DNA of 64,000 nucleotides from Rutpela maculata (taxonomy: Eukaryota > Arthropoda > Insecta > Coleoptera > Cerambycidae), in NCBI GenBank assembly GCA_936432065.2, contig OW386292.2, positions 99,591,829-99,655,828 of the forward strand, given 5' to 3'. Below, in pieces: positions 43,440-55,387 of this stretch (position 1 is its first letter; the number at the start of each line of letters is the position of its first letter). A program made the position numbers and the translations under genes. The notes below the pieces were generated by a model, which worked only from the letters and a program-made list of their open reading frames with translations, ran no database searches and was not told the DNA's origin.

Positions 43440-43598
43440 TATCCACATTTGGATATTTGTAGGTATAGCAAAATTTACCACAATATCCACATATGGATAT
43501 TTCTATACGAGATAAAAAAGCATTGTATTTTAGTGGTATACAACTCAGTACAGCCATTTAGAGCATGGTGGGGGCCCGTATATCCATCCGTGGATATA
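43440..43598. repeat. Three subterminal 18-bp palindromes, left end of piggyBac
   Basis: ATATCCA-N4-TGGATAT or near copies at 43440-43456 (spacer catt), 43483-43500 (cata) and 43580-43597 (tccg). Each half-site is the complement of the other. Probable binding sites for the transposase; inference. Confidence 0.92.
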
Positions 43599-43796
43599 AT
43601 GGTTATTAAATTTATGGCCCAAAATCTTGAAAAATGTAAACGAGTGAAGGTCAGCATTGATGAGGGTGGTGGCAATGCCGCCATAACGAATTGTTAAGAT
43701 TTGGCGCTCTTTAGTATTTGCGTTGATGTGTAGCAGGACGCACGTGTTTGTAAAATTATCTAGCCGTGTTTTTACATTTTATTTTAAAAAATAATT

Positions 43797-45467
43797 GTGA
43801 AAATGGATTCGGATGTAGAATCTGATAGTGACTTGAGTTATGAAGAATCGTGTAGTGACCACAGCGATTCAGAAAGTGATTATTCATCAACGGATGAAGA
43901 AGAAGTTGTCGATGGTATACGAATGGATGATTGGACGACTATTGTGGATCCGTTTACAGATAAGCTTCCTAAACCTGTACCCGAACACCAGGCTGAATAT
44001 GATTTTCACCCAGCTATTGACTTTCAAGATTTAAAAGATTCTGCATTGTGTTTTGAATCATTTGTAAGTTCTAGTATTGTAAAGAAACTTTGCGAATGGA
44101 CCAATAAAAGAGCTGATATGTATTTTGAAGATAATCCTCATAACGTCATGAGGGTTTTTGGTCTAACGTATAAAGCAGTAGGAAAGGACGAAATGTACGT
44201 ATTTTTAGCACTATATTTCCTTACTGGATTGGTAAAGTGTCCACAATTTTCGGACTATTGGAGTACAGATAATTTATGCACTGGCCCCCCAGTATTTCAT
44301 AAATCTGTTATGAGCCGTAATCGTTTTTTATCGATTCTAAAGTTTATTAGATTTTCACCACCAGATCTTGCAAAACGTAACGCACCGCTTACCAGATTAG
44401 GTGTTTTTATGGCTCTAATAAGAGAAAATTGTCAAATCTTGGTCGATCCAGGCCCAGTTTTTGCTATAGATGAACAACTAATGTTATATAAGGGCCGGCT
44501 ACACTTTCGGCAATACATAAAAACCAAAAGAAGTCGATTTGGCATTAAAATCTTTGCTTTATGTCCCAGTGCACCTGAACTTCGGGGATACACATGGAAT
44601 TGTTGCATATACATCGGCAAAGATATATACAACATATCGCATATACCAGGAACAGACCACCTTAGTTTTTCTGAGAAAGTAGTTGTTCATCTTTGCCAGA
44701 ATCTTCTTAACACTAACCGCGAACTTATTATTGACAATTGGTATACGTCAGTCCGCCTTTGCGAGTTTTTATTGACACAAAATACTTACCTTACCGGAAC
44801 CATAAGAACAAACAGGGGTGTTCCAAAAGCATTGACAGCAGTTCCGTTGAATAAACAACAATCCTGCTTTGTTCGCAAGGATATGCTTTTTCTAGTTCGA
44901 TATAATGACAGGAAAGACGTTTATGTTCTGACCAGTAAACATACCGCCGGATTTTGCGAAAAAAAACGATATGCAGTTGGAGGAAATGTTCTTTATTATA
45001 ACAAGCCTAAGCATATTGAATTCTACAATGAAAATATGGGGGCAGTTGATGCAGTGGACCAGGATACTGAACCATATAGTCCGTTGCGAAAATCTTACAC
45101 GTGGTTTTCCAAAGTGGGTTTCCACATTTTACATCAGATGCTTCTAAACTCTAAAGGTTTGTATAGCCGAGCACATAACAAACAAATTTCAATGTATAAA
45201 TATACAAAACTATGTTGTCGGGATATACTTATGAAATACAGTAAAGGATACCGAGAAATGGTTGACAAAAATCAACCAGGATCATCAAAAGTTGTGCATA
45301 CAATGGTTGATTTGCCAAGGGAAGTTGGAAAAAAGAGAGCACAACGAAAAGTTTGCGTCATTTGCAAAAAACATGGTCTACGCAAACTTACAAGAAAATG
45401 TTGTATTGGTTGCCCGGATAAACCAGGACTCTGTTCAGCGGAACATTTTCAGAGTTTTCACAAATAA
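43797..45467 (+). CDS. piggyBac transposase, 556 aa, uninterrupted
   Basis: Catalyses TTAA-specific cut-and-paste transposition in the nucleus. The first 40 residues are acidic Ser/Asp/Glu (DVESDSDLSYEESCSDHSD). The DDE_Tnp_1_7 core has YVFLALYFLTGLVKCPQFSD, MSRNRFLSILKFIRFSPPD, then the three catalytic Asp: FAIDEQLMLYKGR (D225), ELIIDNWYTSVRL (D313) and ENMGAVDAVDQ (D418, D421 adjacent). The C-terminal cross-brace zinc finger spans residues about 517-556: CVICKKHG, KCCIGCPDKPGLC, HFQSFHK, all Cys/His present. Length is typical. The start ATG at 43797 follows an A-rich leader (taattgtgaaa); an internal Met at residue 3 is an alternative. Could equally be a domesticated gene, but intact TIRs argue for a mobile copy. 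Confidence 0.95.
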   Translation: MKMDSDVESDSDLSYEESCSDHSDSESDYSSTDEEEVVDGIRMDDWTTIVDPFTDKLPKPVPEHQAEYDFHPAIDFQDLKDSALCFESFVSSSIVKKLCEWTNKRADMYFEDNPHNVMRVFGLTYKAVGKDEMYVFLALYFLTGLVKCPQFSDYWSTDNLCTGPPVFHKSVMSRNRFLSILKFIRFSPPDLAKRNAPLTRLGVFMALIRENCQILVDPGPVFAIDEQLMLYKGRLHFRQYIKTKRSRFGIKIFALCPSAPELRGYTWNCCIYIGKDIYNISHIPGTDHLSFSEKVVVHLCQNLLNTNRELIIDNWYTSVRLCEFLLTQNTYLTGTIRTNRGVPKALTAVPLNKQQSCFVRKDMLFLVRYNDRKDVYVLTSKHTAGFCEKKRYAVGGNVLYYNKPKHIEFYNENMGAVDAVDQDTEPYSPLRKSYTWFSKVGFHILHQMLLNSKGLYSRAHNKQISMYKYTKLCCRDILMKYSKGYREMVDKNQPGSSKVVHTMVDLPREVGKKRAQRKVCVICKKHGLRKLTRKCCIGCPDKPGLCSAEHFQSFHK

Positions 45468-45596
45468 TAATTAATTTTTTATATAAATTTCTCATTTTCA
45501 TGAGTTTATGTTTCTGTTTTTATAATAAATACTTTTCACCCACTGTGTATATATCTTTACTTATTATTCCTACGATGTTTCTATAAAGTTTTAATT

Positions 45597-45680
45597 ATAT
45601 CCAGGTATGGATATTTTGGTATAGACACATATATCCAAGGGTGGATATTTTGGTATACCTATATATCCACGAGTGGATAT
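45597..45680. repeat. Three subterminal 18-bp palindromes, right end of piggyBac
   Basis: The same palindrome at 45597-45614 (spacer ggta), 45631-45648 (aggg) and 45663-45680 (cgag), spaced 34 and 32 bp, about three helical turns, so they would lie on one DNA face. Each is followed by ttttggtata or ttctggta. Confidence 0.93.
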
Positions 45681-45861
45681 TCTGGTAAGAATCATAAATT
45701 GTTAAATAAAATAAAATAGTTTAAATTATATATTCGGGGTAAATATATAAATTTTACTTTTATTCTAAAGTGTATCTTTTATAAAATATATTTTCCATAA
45801 AAATTTTGATCTGGTATAGGACCCGATACCTTAAAAAACCGGCTGGAGCGGAAGGGGTTAA

Positions 45862-47150
45862 TATGTTTCATTAGAAACCACAGGCTATCGCTAAAATATT
45901 ATGTATAATTCATATTATTCCGCGCCACTAGTCAAGAGCGTAGCCAAATTGAGTTCAGTTCCTTTCCAGTCGCCGAGCGAAGTAGATGCGCAAGGAGCCC
46001 TCAGGCGGAACCCAGCTACGAACGTAAGTTGAGAAATTTTACAAGTCGCTAAAATTGGACTTATAAATATTTTTGCAAATGAACCGTTCGCGTTCTGGTG
46101 AGTACAGCCTACGTCACTCGATACTCGTACGCATCCTGTAAAAATCATCTTTCCCTCACTTTTACAGTAACGGAGGGATACCGGCTACCTACCAGTTGAC
46201 AAGAGAACGAGAGTTAAGTTCCTCACGAGCTTCACTGGTGATTAGACGTGCCTGCGCAGATCTGGAACCAAGTAAGTGTAACAGCAATTTTTTCTAACAC
46301 CGAAAATTGGAAATAACGACAAAGTCCACAAACTCATTGTGGTGAAAAATTACGCCGACGTCACACTGGGGCGCATTAGATTTGGTCATTCCCCACTCTG
46401 TCTCCATCTTTGGACTAGGAAGACTAGCAGTTGGAGCCAGCACCGTGCAGCAGTCCCCACCTGAACGATCCACCGAGGAAGACGTGCTCCAGCAGGCCCA
46501 GAGAGTAAGTTTGGTTAGAGAAGCCTTTTAAGCCGCACGAGTATCAGTTTCTGAAAATATCACAAGTCGAGCCTACGTCATCACCTGCTCACAGGAGGAA
46601 TGGAGTTTCCCCTACTCTAGCTTTGGTAAGTCTGTTCTAGGCCCCGTCAAACCACGAGATAGGAAGGAAGTTCCTCATGAGCTCAACTACCAGCCAGACG
46701 TGCCGAGCAAGCAGCAGCTGACCTGACTGCAAGCAAGAAGACCGTCCGCCACCTCCTGTCCAATGCGCATAGCAGTAGCCGCCAGCTTTCCGTCGAGAAG
46801 ACTAAGTCAGTTCCTCACGAGCTCAACCACCAGTCAGACGTGCCGAGCAGGCAGCAGCAGAGCGAGAAGGCCGAGCAGACCGTCCACCGCCTCCTGTCAG
46901 ACGAGCCCTGCAGTAACCGCCAGCTTTCCGGAGGACTCGGAGGCAGTTTAAATCAACCGTTCACCAATAGCAGACCACCCGAGGAGAAAGGAACAGTAAG
47001 AACAAGAATAATAACACAGCCCCACAAAAAAAAAGTTCAAAGCAGCGAACCAGACCCGTGTATCCCCATGTATTTTCGGTCGCTGAATCCGAATCTGGGG
47101 TCAAAAAAAATCGTACACCCCCAAAATCATTAGCTAGAGCCAAAAAACAC
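45862..47150. other. GC-richer leader-like region, no gene
   Basis: Continues the element that piggyBac interrupts. It contains several gtaag donor-like sites (46023, 46270, 46505, 46626) and a tandem duplication. The string ccccatgtattttcggtcgc, then tgaatccgaatct (47063-47095) recalls the central part of the palindromic MITEs at 31.4 kb. ORFs at 46763-47133 are Arg/Ser-rich by composition and not supported. Confidence 0.4.
46669..46948. repeat. 140-bp tandem duplication with a third diverged copy upstream
   Basis: agttcctcatgagctcaact (46669) and agttcctcacgagctcaacc (46809) begin two units with shared gacgtgccgagc, ccgtcc and gccagctttcc strings. A degenerate third start, agttcctcacgagcttcact, is at 46217. 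Confidence 0.85.
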
Positions 47151-47780
47151 CCCTGAAATGGGATAAAAAGAAGATTAAGCTACGGGAATAGTTGTTACTT
47201 CTTAATCAATCGAATTATACAGATTAAGGTTAAACAGCAGCGTACATACAATAGATATGAAACACCTCCAGGGAGGGGCGAAAACTAGGTCCCGTATATA
47301 AAAAAATCGATTCAAAACAGCAATGTCTAAGTTTTGTTAAAGTGTTAAGAAACTACATCAGGTCCGACGTAATCTCCATAAACTGCCCCTATAGGATTGA
47401 GAACAACCACCAAGTTCAAAGGACACGAGAAAAACAAGAAAAAACGTAAAATCCAACAGGATTTCTATTTTCATGGATGGTATGATTAGCTGAAATTGCG
47501 TAGTACTCTAAAATAGAACCAGAAACTTACGTACCATCAACATCCTACACTGTCAACCCTCAGAGTGTGTGAAAACTACCCTCTATGTAAGATTTAACTA
47601 TAAAAAGTTACAGTGACTTCTATAAAAATTCGAAACACCTGTGTTGTGTAGCAGAGAGAAGAAACTAGAATATGTTCGACGATGTGCTTGAAAACCACCC
47701 CTACGGGGTTGCGAGATACTAGTACTACTTAGTAGAGGGACCTGGGAATTCGAACGTGCTTGCCGTCTATGGCTCAGACA
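47150..47780. other. No gene seen
   Basis: Unique sequence with stops in all frames; no named domain. Confidence 0.4.
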
Positions 47781-47784
47781 CAAA

Positions 47785-47965
47785 ATTTGATATATTCCAC
47801 AAATCTTGAAAGCGGTCTGATATTTCGATCCATTCCTCAGTAGAAGGCAATTTCATGTAAACAGGATGCGAACTATCCCAAATTGCTTTTGTTGTGCTCG
47901 ATATATTCCGGCTTATCGTACAATCGGCTCTGAAAAAATACAGAGAAAGGTCGGTGAATTTGCAT
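47785..47965 (-). pseudogene. PIF/Harbinger transposase fragment
   Basis: Minus-strand reading SADCTISRNISSTTKAIWDS, then YMKLPSTEEWIEISDRFQDL and WNISNF: the P...W..i...F...Wn.pn block immediately before the first catalytic Asp of DDE_Tnp_4 proteins. The reading ends before the DGKH motif. It is divergently placed to the MADF-BESS relic 0.5 kb away. Confidence 0.6.
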
Positions 47966-48439
47966 CCAGTAGCAAGATATCTATAAAATAAACAACTGTT
48001 GAGTTTGCAAATAAATAACTAAGATTTAACAACAAACTTTTTATCTGCCTAGAACCCGGACTAACGTCTTACAATACTCACCTATATATAATATCTGTTC
48101 TACTTATAATAACAACCCGAATGATATTGATATTTTTACCTAATAGGAGACGTTATCTATAGTTAGTTACCAATTTATTACATTCTTTTATGTGCCATAT
48201 GCATAATTATATGTTAGCCTTATTTTTGTTTTACTTAAGTTTAATTTTAATTTTATTATTCAGTTTTCTTTGTATTACATTTGTAGTTTTAGTTACTCAT
48301 CTATGGGTGTAGTTTATATTAAATATGTGTTGTTTCCCATATTGTAAATGGTTTGTACTGTTGGATGGTGTATAATTAAAATTAAAAAAAATAAAAAAAT
48401 ATTTCTTGTATATCTGGAGCTTGCTTTAATTTTATAGTG

Positions 48440-49100
48440 AGATTTCTTTAATTTCAGTTCAAAATTGCAAAGAAAAGTGGTACAATCGGCGATGTATTTG
48501 TAAAAATGCCAAACCATATTACTTAAATGACCTTATGCAGTTCATTGTACCGTTCGTTAAAGTACAAAACTCTGAAGAAATTCTAAGTAGCATTCCTTCA
48601 CCAAGTTCAAACTCATGAATTGATGTTGATTCAACGCAGTTTTCTACGGAAAGAAGCGATGATGAGGACGATACCCAGTTGATAATAGCGAATTAACTGA
48701 CACACCAACTAGGAACGTATTAACGGAAAGTTCGTCCTAAGTCGTACGTGCCAATCGCCCTCCAGAAAGTGTAGTTGGTCCTTCTCAGAAGTTGACGAAT
48801 AATCCGAATTAAACGAAAAACGACCCAAGAGCTTGACTCTGCATTTATCGAGTATTTTCAAGGAAAAAAAATAAGAAGGCAGAATCCGAAAATGCTAGAA
48901 AATATTTCGTGCTCAATGTACTGCCAGACGTTGAACAACTAACCGACTCTATAGAATATAGAATATTTCGGAGAAAATTGCTCGATGATATTGATCATGC
49001 AGGGTCATATCAGGATGACTCCAGATCTGTCACCTCATTATCAACTGCTTCAACAAATTATACTAATAAATCAGTTGTATCAACTTCATCAAATGTTTAA
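48440..49100 (+). pseudogene. MADF-BESS protein relic
   Basis: After an acceptor (tttaatttcag, 48450-48460): NCKEKWYNRRCICKNAKPYY and LNDLMQFIVPFVKV, the last part of a MADF domain (kWknlR....kPy.yl..m.Fl.pf). Later RKYFVLNVLPDVEQLTDSIE and YRIFRRKLLDDI (48899-48995) is a BESS motif. Stops and a frameshift separate them. MADF-BESS proteins are the second gene of many insect Harbinger elements, and the divergent Harbinger scrap at 47.8 kb fits that. Confidence 0.65.
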
Positions 49101-49410
49101 TATAGGTATGACAGACTGTTTAATTCGTACCAGGTCATCAATGGAGAATCACACCTCCAGATTTGAGCTATTCTTAATATGATTTTATCTGATACTTCAA
49201 TTAAACATCGATGATTAATAATGAAACATTTGACAAGGAAAATGAACACATGAAATGTTTTTATTTGCAATAACAATATATCTCTAATGTGTTATTTGAA
49301 AGCTTGTTAATTATTAATAAAAACCTATGAAATACTTATGCTCACACTATATACTAATTTTATTTGTGCAGTATTTTTACGTCAAGTATTATTTTTTTAA
49401 TTTCAGCATC

Positions 49411-50478
49411 ATGCCAAGGACATATAGAAAAAAGTCAGGTTGCCGTGATTATAGAACGTATGCGGCAAATACTTTAAATCAAGCATTGAGTGAAGTGATT
49501 GAGGCAACCTCATTTTACGAGAGGCAGCTAAACAATACAAAATACCGTACGGTACAGTACATAACAAATAAGTACCATGGCAAATACATTAAGAAGCTCA
49601 AACAGTATTTTCCGAAAAGGAAGAGGAATGTATATTAAAATCGGTTGCTAAATTTGCTACTTCTCCTTACAATTCTGCGTATGTTTGCTAAAGCATTATT
49701 AGACACGCAAGGAAGAATGGTTGCAAAATTCCAAAAAAACTAGAATTGACTGGGCTTACTCAGTACTAAAAAGACATAAAAGTAAATATTCAAAACGTGT
49801 CGCTACCACCATCAAACATATCTAATTATGACGAGTCAAACATATCTGACGACACTGGAAAGAAAATAGGAATCTACAGAAGAGGTGTTAAGTATCCTAA
49901 GAAGGCTATGAATTTCTCCAAAAGTGCACTTACAGTCATGGTTTGTGGCTCGGCTGATGGTGTCCTTCTGCCTCCATATGTCATATATAAAAGTTTGCAT
50001 TTGTACGATACGCGGAAACAAAGAGCACCTCGCGGGTTGTGATACCTCATGCTTTTCTCAAGGTTCACGGTTTAACAGAAAAGTTAGCGAGTGGATTGAC
50101 ACAGCTACCTTCATAGATTGGTTTATGACAGCGTTTTTACCCCATGCGAAAAGGTTACCAGGCCGAAAAACTTTGATTGGAAGATAATCTTTCAGCCCAT
50201 TTAGACAATGAAGTTTAGGGCTTTGTCGGAAAAATGATATAGATTTTGGTGTTTTCTTTCGCCGAATGAAGGCAAAATGGCGTCATACATCAATTTCTTG
50301 GAAGTTACAAAGCCAGAGGATAGCATCTGTGTCTAAAGATACCTTTCCGTATCTCCTTTTAAAGGCCATAAATAGAATGGACCAGATGGCACCAAAGCTT
50401 AATAGTCATTACAGAGATATTGCTTCGGGAATAACTCGCAACATGATGAGTGGACTCCATGCAACTGGCATTTACTAA
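49411..50478 (+). pseudogene. pogo/Tigger transposase, full length but frameshifted
   Basis: N-terminus MPRTYRKKSGCRDYRTYAAN and TLNQALSEVIEATSF is the psq/CENP-B-type HTH. Then DDTGKKIGIYRRGVKYPKKA, SKSALTVMVCGSADGVLLPP, YVIYKSLHLYDT, WIDTATFIDWFMTAFLPHAK and RKTLIGRDNLSAH-like (catalytic DN, frameshift at 50187), ending WRHTSISWKLQSQRIASVSK. The first catalytic block reads SNISNYDESN (Asp kept). Breaks near 49638, 49745, 50040 and 50187. Its N-terminus is complete, unlike the other pogo copies here. Confidence 0.8.
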
Positions 50479-50689
50479 ATAGAAATAAACATTTTTAGTG
50501 CAAAAAGTAACAACTTTTGGTTTTATTGTTTATTTTTTTAAAAGTTAACTATTGTGTTTTGTGTTTTAAATCACATGCTACTTGAATCACTGCTTATTGG
50601 TGAGTCATTAGTTATGCCATAATTCAGTTTTAAACATAATCTAGAATACTGAGGAGGTTAAGTTTGAAAAGACGTACCACCATGAACCT

Positions 50690-51470
50690 TGAATCAAAAC
50701 AACGTCCTGCACCACTGATCGATGATCATAGGTACATGATGTTGGAAAAAAAGAAGTCCTATTGACCCTGAGTCAATGAAAAAAGCAGTTGAAGCTGTTA
50801 CTGGACACCCAGAGAAGAGGATATCTATAAAAGAAGCTTGTAGGGTTTTCAAGGTTAAATTTGCTACACTTGTACGGCATCTTAATGGTTTCAAAACAGC
50901 TGGTGCAATAAACTTTGAATATAAAGCTAGCTATGCCAAGAAGGTGTTTACAGAAGAATAGGAACTAAAATTAGCTGATTATATTAAAATTATCGCAAAA
51001 ATGAATTATGGTCTATCCAAAAAACAGGTTTGTGAATTAGCCTATAAATTTGCTGTGGCAAACAAAAAGAGATTCCCTTCTACATGGAACGAAAGTAAAC
51101 TTGCAGGAGAAGAGTGGATGAGGCTATTTTTGAAACGACATTCTAATGAAGGTGGCCTAGCCATTAGAAAACCTGAAAAACTAGGATGTCACGAGCAACT
51201 AGTTTTAATGAAACAAACGTAGGTAGATTTTTTTGATAATTTGGATGACGTCCACAAGCGCTTTGGACCCATTCCCTCCGGAAAGGATTTGGAACCAGAA
51301 TGAGACCAGCATGACCAAGGTGAAAAATCCTTCGAAAGTTGTCACACCTAAAGGTGCAAAACAGGTTGGTAACGTGACGTCGGCAGAGCATGGGGAGCTA
51401 ATAACAATATCCGCTTGTGTCAATGTTTTTCTGGATAATTAGTTAATTGTCTTACGTGTTTTCTCGTTGT
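50690..51470 (+). pseudogene. pogo-type transposase, N-terminal two-thirds
   Basis: KKAVEAVTGHPEKRISIKEA, VKFATLVRHLNGFK (HTH), a stop at 50959, ELKLADYIKIIAKMNYGLSK, EEWMRLFLKRHSNEGGLAIR, then after a stop DNLDDVHKRFGPIP and, in a third frame, KVVTPKGAKQVGNVTSAEHG and ELITISACVNV. The catalytic NxDET block reads IWNQNETS, so the Asp is replaced by Asn. It ends at about 51440 before the second catalytic Asp. Confidence 0.78.
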
Positions 51471-51479
51471 ATTGAAGGA

Positions 51480-52990
51480 TAAGACATCCTAGGAGCATTA
51501 TTAAAACTTTTCAGAAGGCACAAAGCCACGGTAAAGGTTTCATAAGCCGAAAAACCAAAATGGTAACTTCTGGAAAGAAAATGGTTTATAATTAATAAAT
51601 AGCTATGTTAAATGTTACATAAGTTTGTAGTGATAGAAGATAAGGTAGTTTAATTTAAATAGATGGGTAAACCAATTCAAAATAACATGTAAAATAGAAA
51701 TTAGAGTTAAAATTGTGAAAAATATAAAGTTCGTGAAACTACGTTAAATAAGAAGCTGGTAACATAAAGGCTACATAGAAATGTTTCAAATGGAAAAAGA
51801 AATCTGTTTCAAGTAGTTGAAATATCTCATATTGTGCCTAAAAAGGAAATTATTTCAATAAAATTCAATCATGTTGGTCTAGTTAGAATAAACTGTCAAA
51901 ATTTCCAAAATTGTTCTGGAAACTAAGAAAAATAAGAATTTTGTTGATTATGAAATGTGAAGAAAGAACGACGTCAAAATTTACAAATGCCTGAATTAAA
52001 ATTTAAATAAAACATAAAATAATCCCCGAAATAGTTTCAAATAAGTTTAAGAAGGTCAAGAATATTGAGTAAAACGAAAATAAAAGTGAGTACGAGAAGA
52101 AAATTCAAATTAAAATTTATCAAGGCAAATTAAAATCTGCTTAAGAAGGTAGGAACAAACTTTAAATGAATTCTAAAGTCATTCTACAGTTAAAAGTTTC
52201 ACAAACTGATTTGTTAACATCAGTTATTCAAACATAAACCAAAGTCAATCAAGTAATTGTAAAATAAGGCAACAAAGGTAGACTTACCTGCATAAATTGA
52301 AGCTGATATATCCTTTTGAAAGAAGATTTAAATCAATAATCACGTTAATATAGTCCAAGAAGCACATTTGTGGGGAAGACACGGGAATTATATTTATAAA
52401 CGTCAAAACTGTAAACGTCAAATTAATAGAGCTCAGAAGAGAGACATTTAGTTCAAGGAACAATTGCGACATGTAGTGAGAATAGGAGGAACCTACGTAG
52501 CAAGGAAACACAAAGAGTTACAACGAATCAAAGGTATTTTTTTCTCTTTTCAATAAAATAAAACAGAATTCTCTATATAAATTTTAATCATTTATTGAAC
52601 TTTTAAATAAAATTTCAACAACAAATTCAATAATTCATAAAACCTTTAAATTAGATATTTCAACAATAAACTTATAAATTTCAAAATAAACAAAACAATA
52701 AAGGCCTATAATTTTAAAATTAATTTTAAGAACGTATGTACAAAACTGATTGGTTTACCTAATAAATTGTCATAAAATTTTCATTCTGATAACTTTTTAA
52801 ATACATTTCATTAAATTCCGATGAGTTAGCAAATAACCTGCACTGGGAGAGTCTATAGCGAGGAATCGCAACACATGCTCACAGGTGTGATTTAACATTG
52901 TATCTAATTGACAGTGGCACTCTTTATAAATTTCTGTCTTTTAGACAAATAAATAAAATTCATTTAATACTAAAATAAAACTATAAAGTT
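51480..52990. other. No gene seen
   Basis: About 1.5 kb of A-rich sequence with stops in all frames and no inverted or direct repeat that I could define. Confidence 0.5.
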
Positions 52991-52996
52991 ACTTCG

Positions 52997-54085
<1,089 letters not shown>

Positions 54086-54540
54086 CGCGATATACCTACA
54101 TCAAGTTAATGTTGTAAATGTGAAAAATATAACCTACCCAAGGACATTACAAATTTTAGTTATTTTCACAAAAAGTTCTGTTTTTGAAAATTTCATTGTG
54201 AGTGAGTTATGGGAATTTCTTGAAGTGCCTATTTCCAAAATTCCTTATAAAATAGTATTGCTTCCTCGTTGTCGTAAGCATGTTGGCTCCCCAATGCTTC
54301 ATTAATTTTGTGGACGTTTATTGAAAAGGCCAATATAAAAAATGTATTCATATTTATGTAAATAAAATAACTGCCAAGCTACCTACATTATAGGTGTATA
54401 TATTGTCTATTCGCTTTTGATTGACAAAATTTTATTATCTAATACTTAACTTTCTCAAACTTTTTCCCATTTTCACCTTTTTAACCGACTTCATAATGTT
54501 TAGAAAAAGAGGGAGATTCTCAATTCGACTCGTATGTATG
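54086..54540. other. No gene I can name
   Basis: A 61-codon ORF (54120-54305) has no known domain; the rest is AT-rich. Confidence 0.35.
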
Positions 54541-54669
54541 TTTTAATCATACCTTTCCTGCATTTCAAGAAATGTGCAAAGATGCCCAAGATAACGCATA
54601 CCCAATTGCATCCACAGTGGACACAATAAAGGACTATGCTAGTGTATTATTTACAAAAGAAAAAATGCT

Positions 54670-55000
54670 CCGGATATTGTGTTGTTCAAATGGATTTTTC
54701 AGAATGGCAACGGTGCAGCTACCCTAACCACGAGTCACACCTCAGTATTAAGGCGCTTGATTTGGCAAAATATCTGAGGTAACTGTCCTTACTCTCCACC
54801 CTCATACATCTGCAAGAATGCAGCCTTTAGATGTTGGGATTTTTGGACCTTTCAAGAGTTACCGATCATAATGCTATGTAGTCTTGGCTAATGCGTCATC
54901 CAGCTTATCCAGTTACCATTTACGATGCCGGCGAACTAATTGGAATAGCTTTTACGAAACCAATGATTATTGCAAACATAACTAATAAGGTGGAGTGAAA
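54670..55000 (+). pseudogene. pogo-type transposase C-terminal fragment
   Basis: NHESHLSIKALDLAK (after the second catalytic Asp, itself lost), LTLHPHTSARMQPLDVGIFG, PFKSYR, WLMRHPAYPVTIYDAGELIG and IAFTKPMIIANI: the pogo C-terminal order. Frame changes near 54775 and 54875. The preceding 120 bases (54545-54665, FQEMCKDAQDNAYPIASTVD) are not pogo and I do not recognise them. Confidence 0.75.
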
Positions 55001-55387
55001 AATATATTTTTTTCATTTTTTGCAGAAACTGAACTAGCTTGGGTGCGCAAAAGTTGTGACTTGGTATATTAGTTACCCCCTAAAAATTTCAGGTCCCTAA
55101 CGCTATGTCTTGAGGTGCCACAAGGGCCTTGAAAACTTGAAAAATATCAGTAATTTAAAAAAAAAAAATTTATGGTGTTTTACTAGTTATAAATTTTACA
55201 CTACCTGGTTTATTAGTCTTGCAGGTAATACTAGTAGGGATAACAGCAGAAAATATACAGCCACACAATTAATATTTAGAGGTGCCACCAATTGCTAAAC
55301 TTAATCAATTTTCAACAAAAAATTTACAAATTTAAAATTTTATAAATTTATTTACATACCTACAATTAGTGATTTAAAGCTTTATTT

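Larger units (their letters stand above)
43423..45857 (+). mobile_element. Complete piggyBac element, 2435 bp
   Basis: Flanked by TTAA on both sides (43419-43422 and 45858-45861). Terminal inverted repeats ccccttccactcc and ggagcggaagggg match at 12 of 13 positions. It contains a single uninterrupted transposase ORF and six copies of an 18-bp palindrome, three near each end. Nothing inside is visibly broken, so it may be young. It is inserted in the leader of an older LTR element. Confidence 0.95.

Noticed and set aside
43797..45467. Domesticated piggyBac host gene
   Set aside because: Intact TIRs, TTAA duplication and subterminal sites show a complete mobile element; domesticated copies usually lose these.
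46763..47133. Arg/Ser-rich coding exons
   Set aside because: Overlapping ORFs in two frames over a tandem duplication, with no domain; composition explains them.
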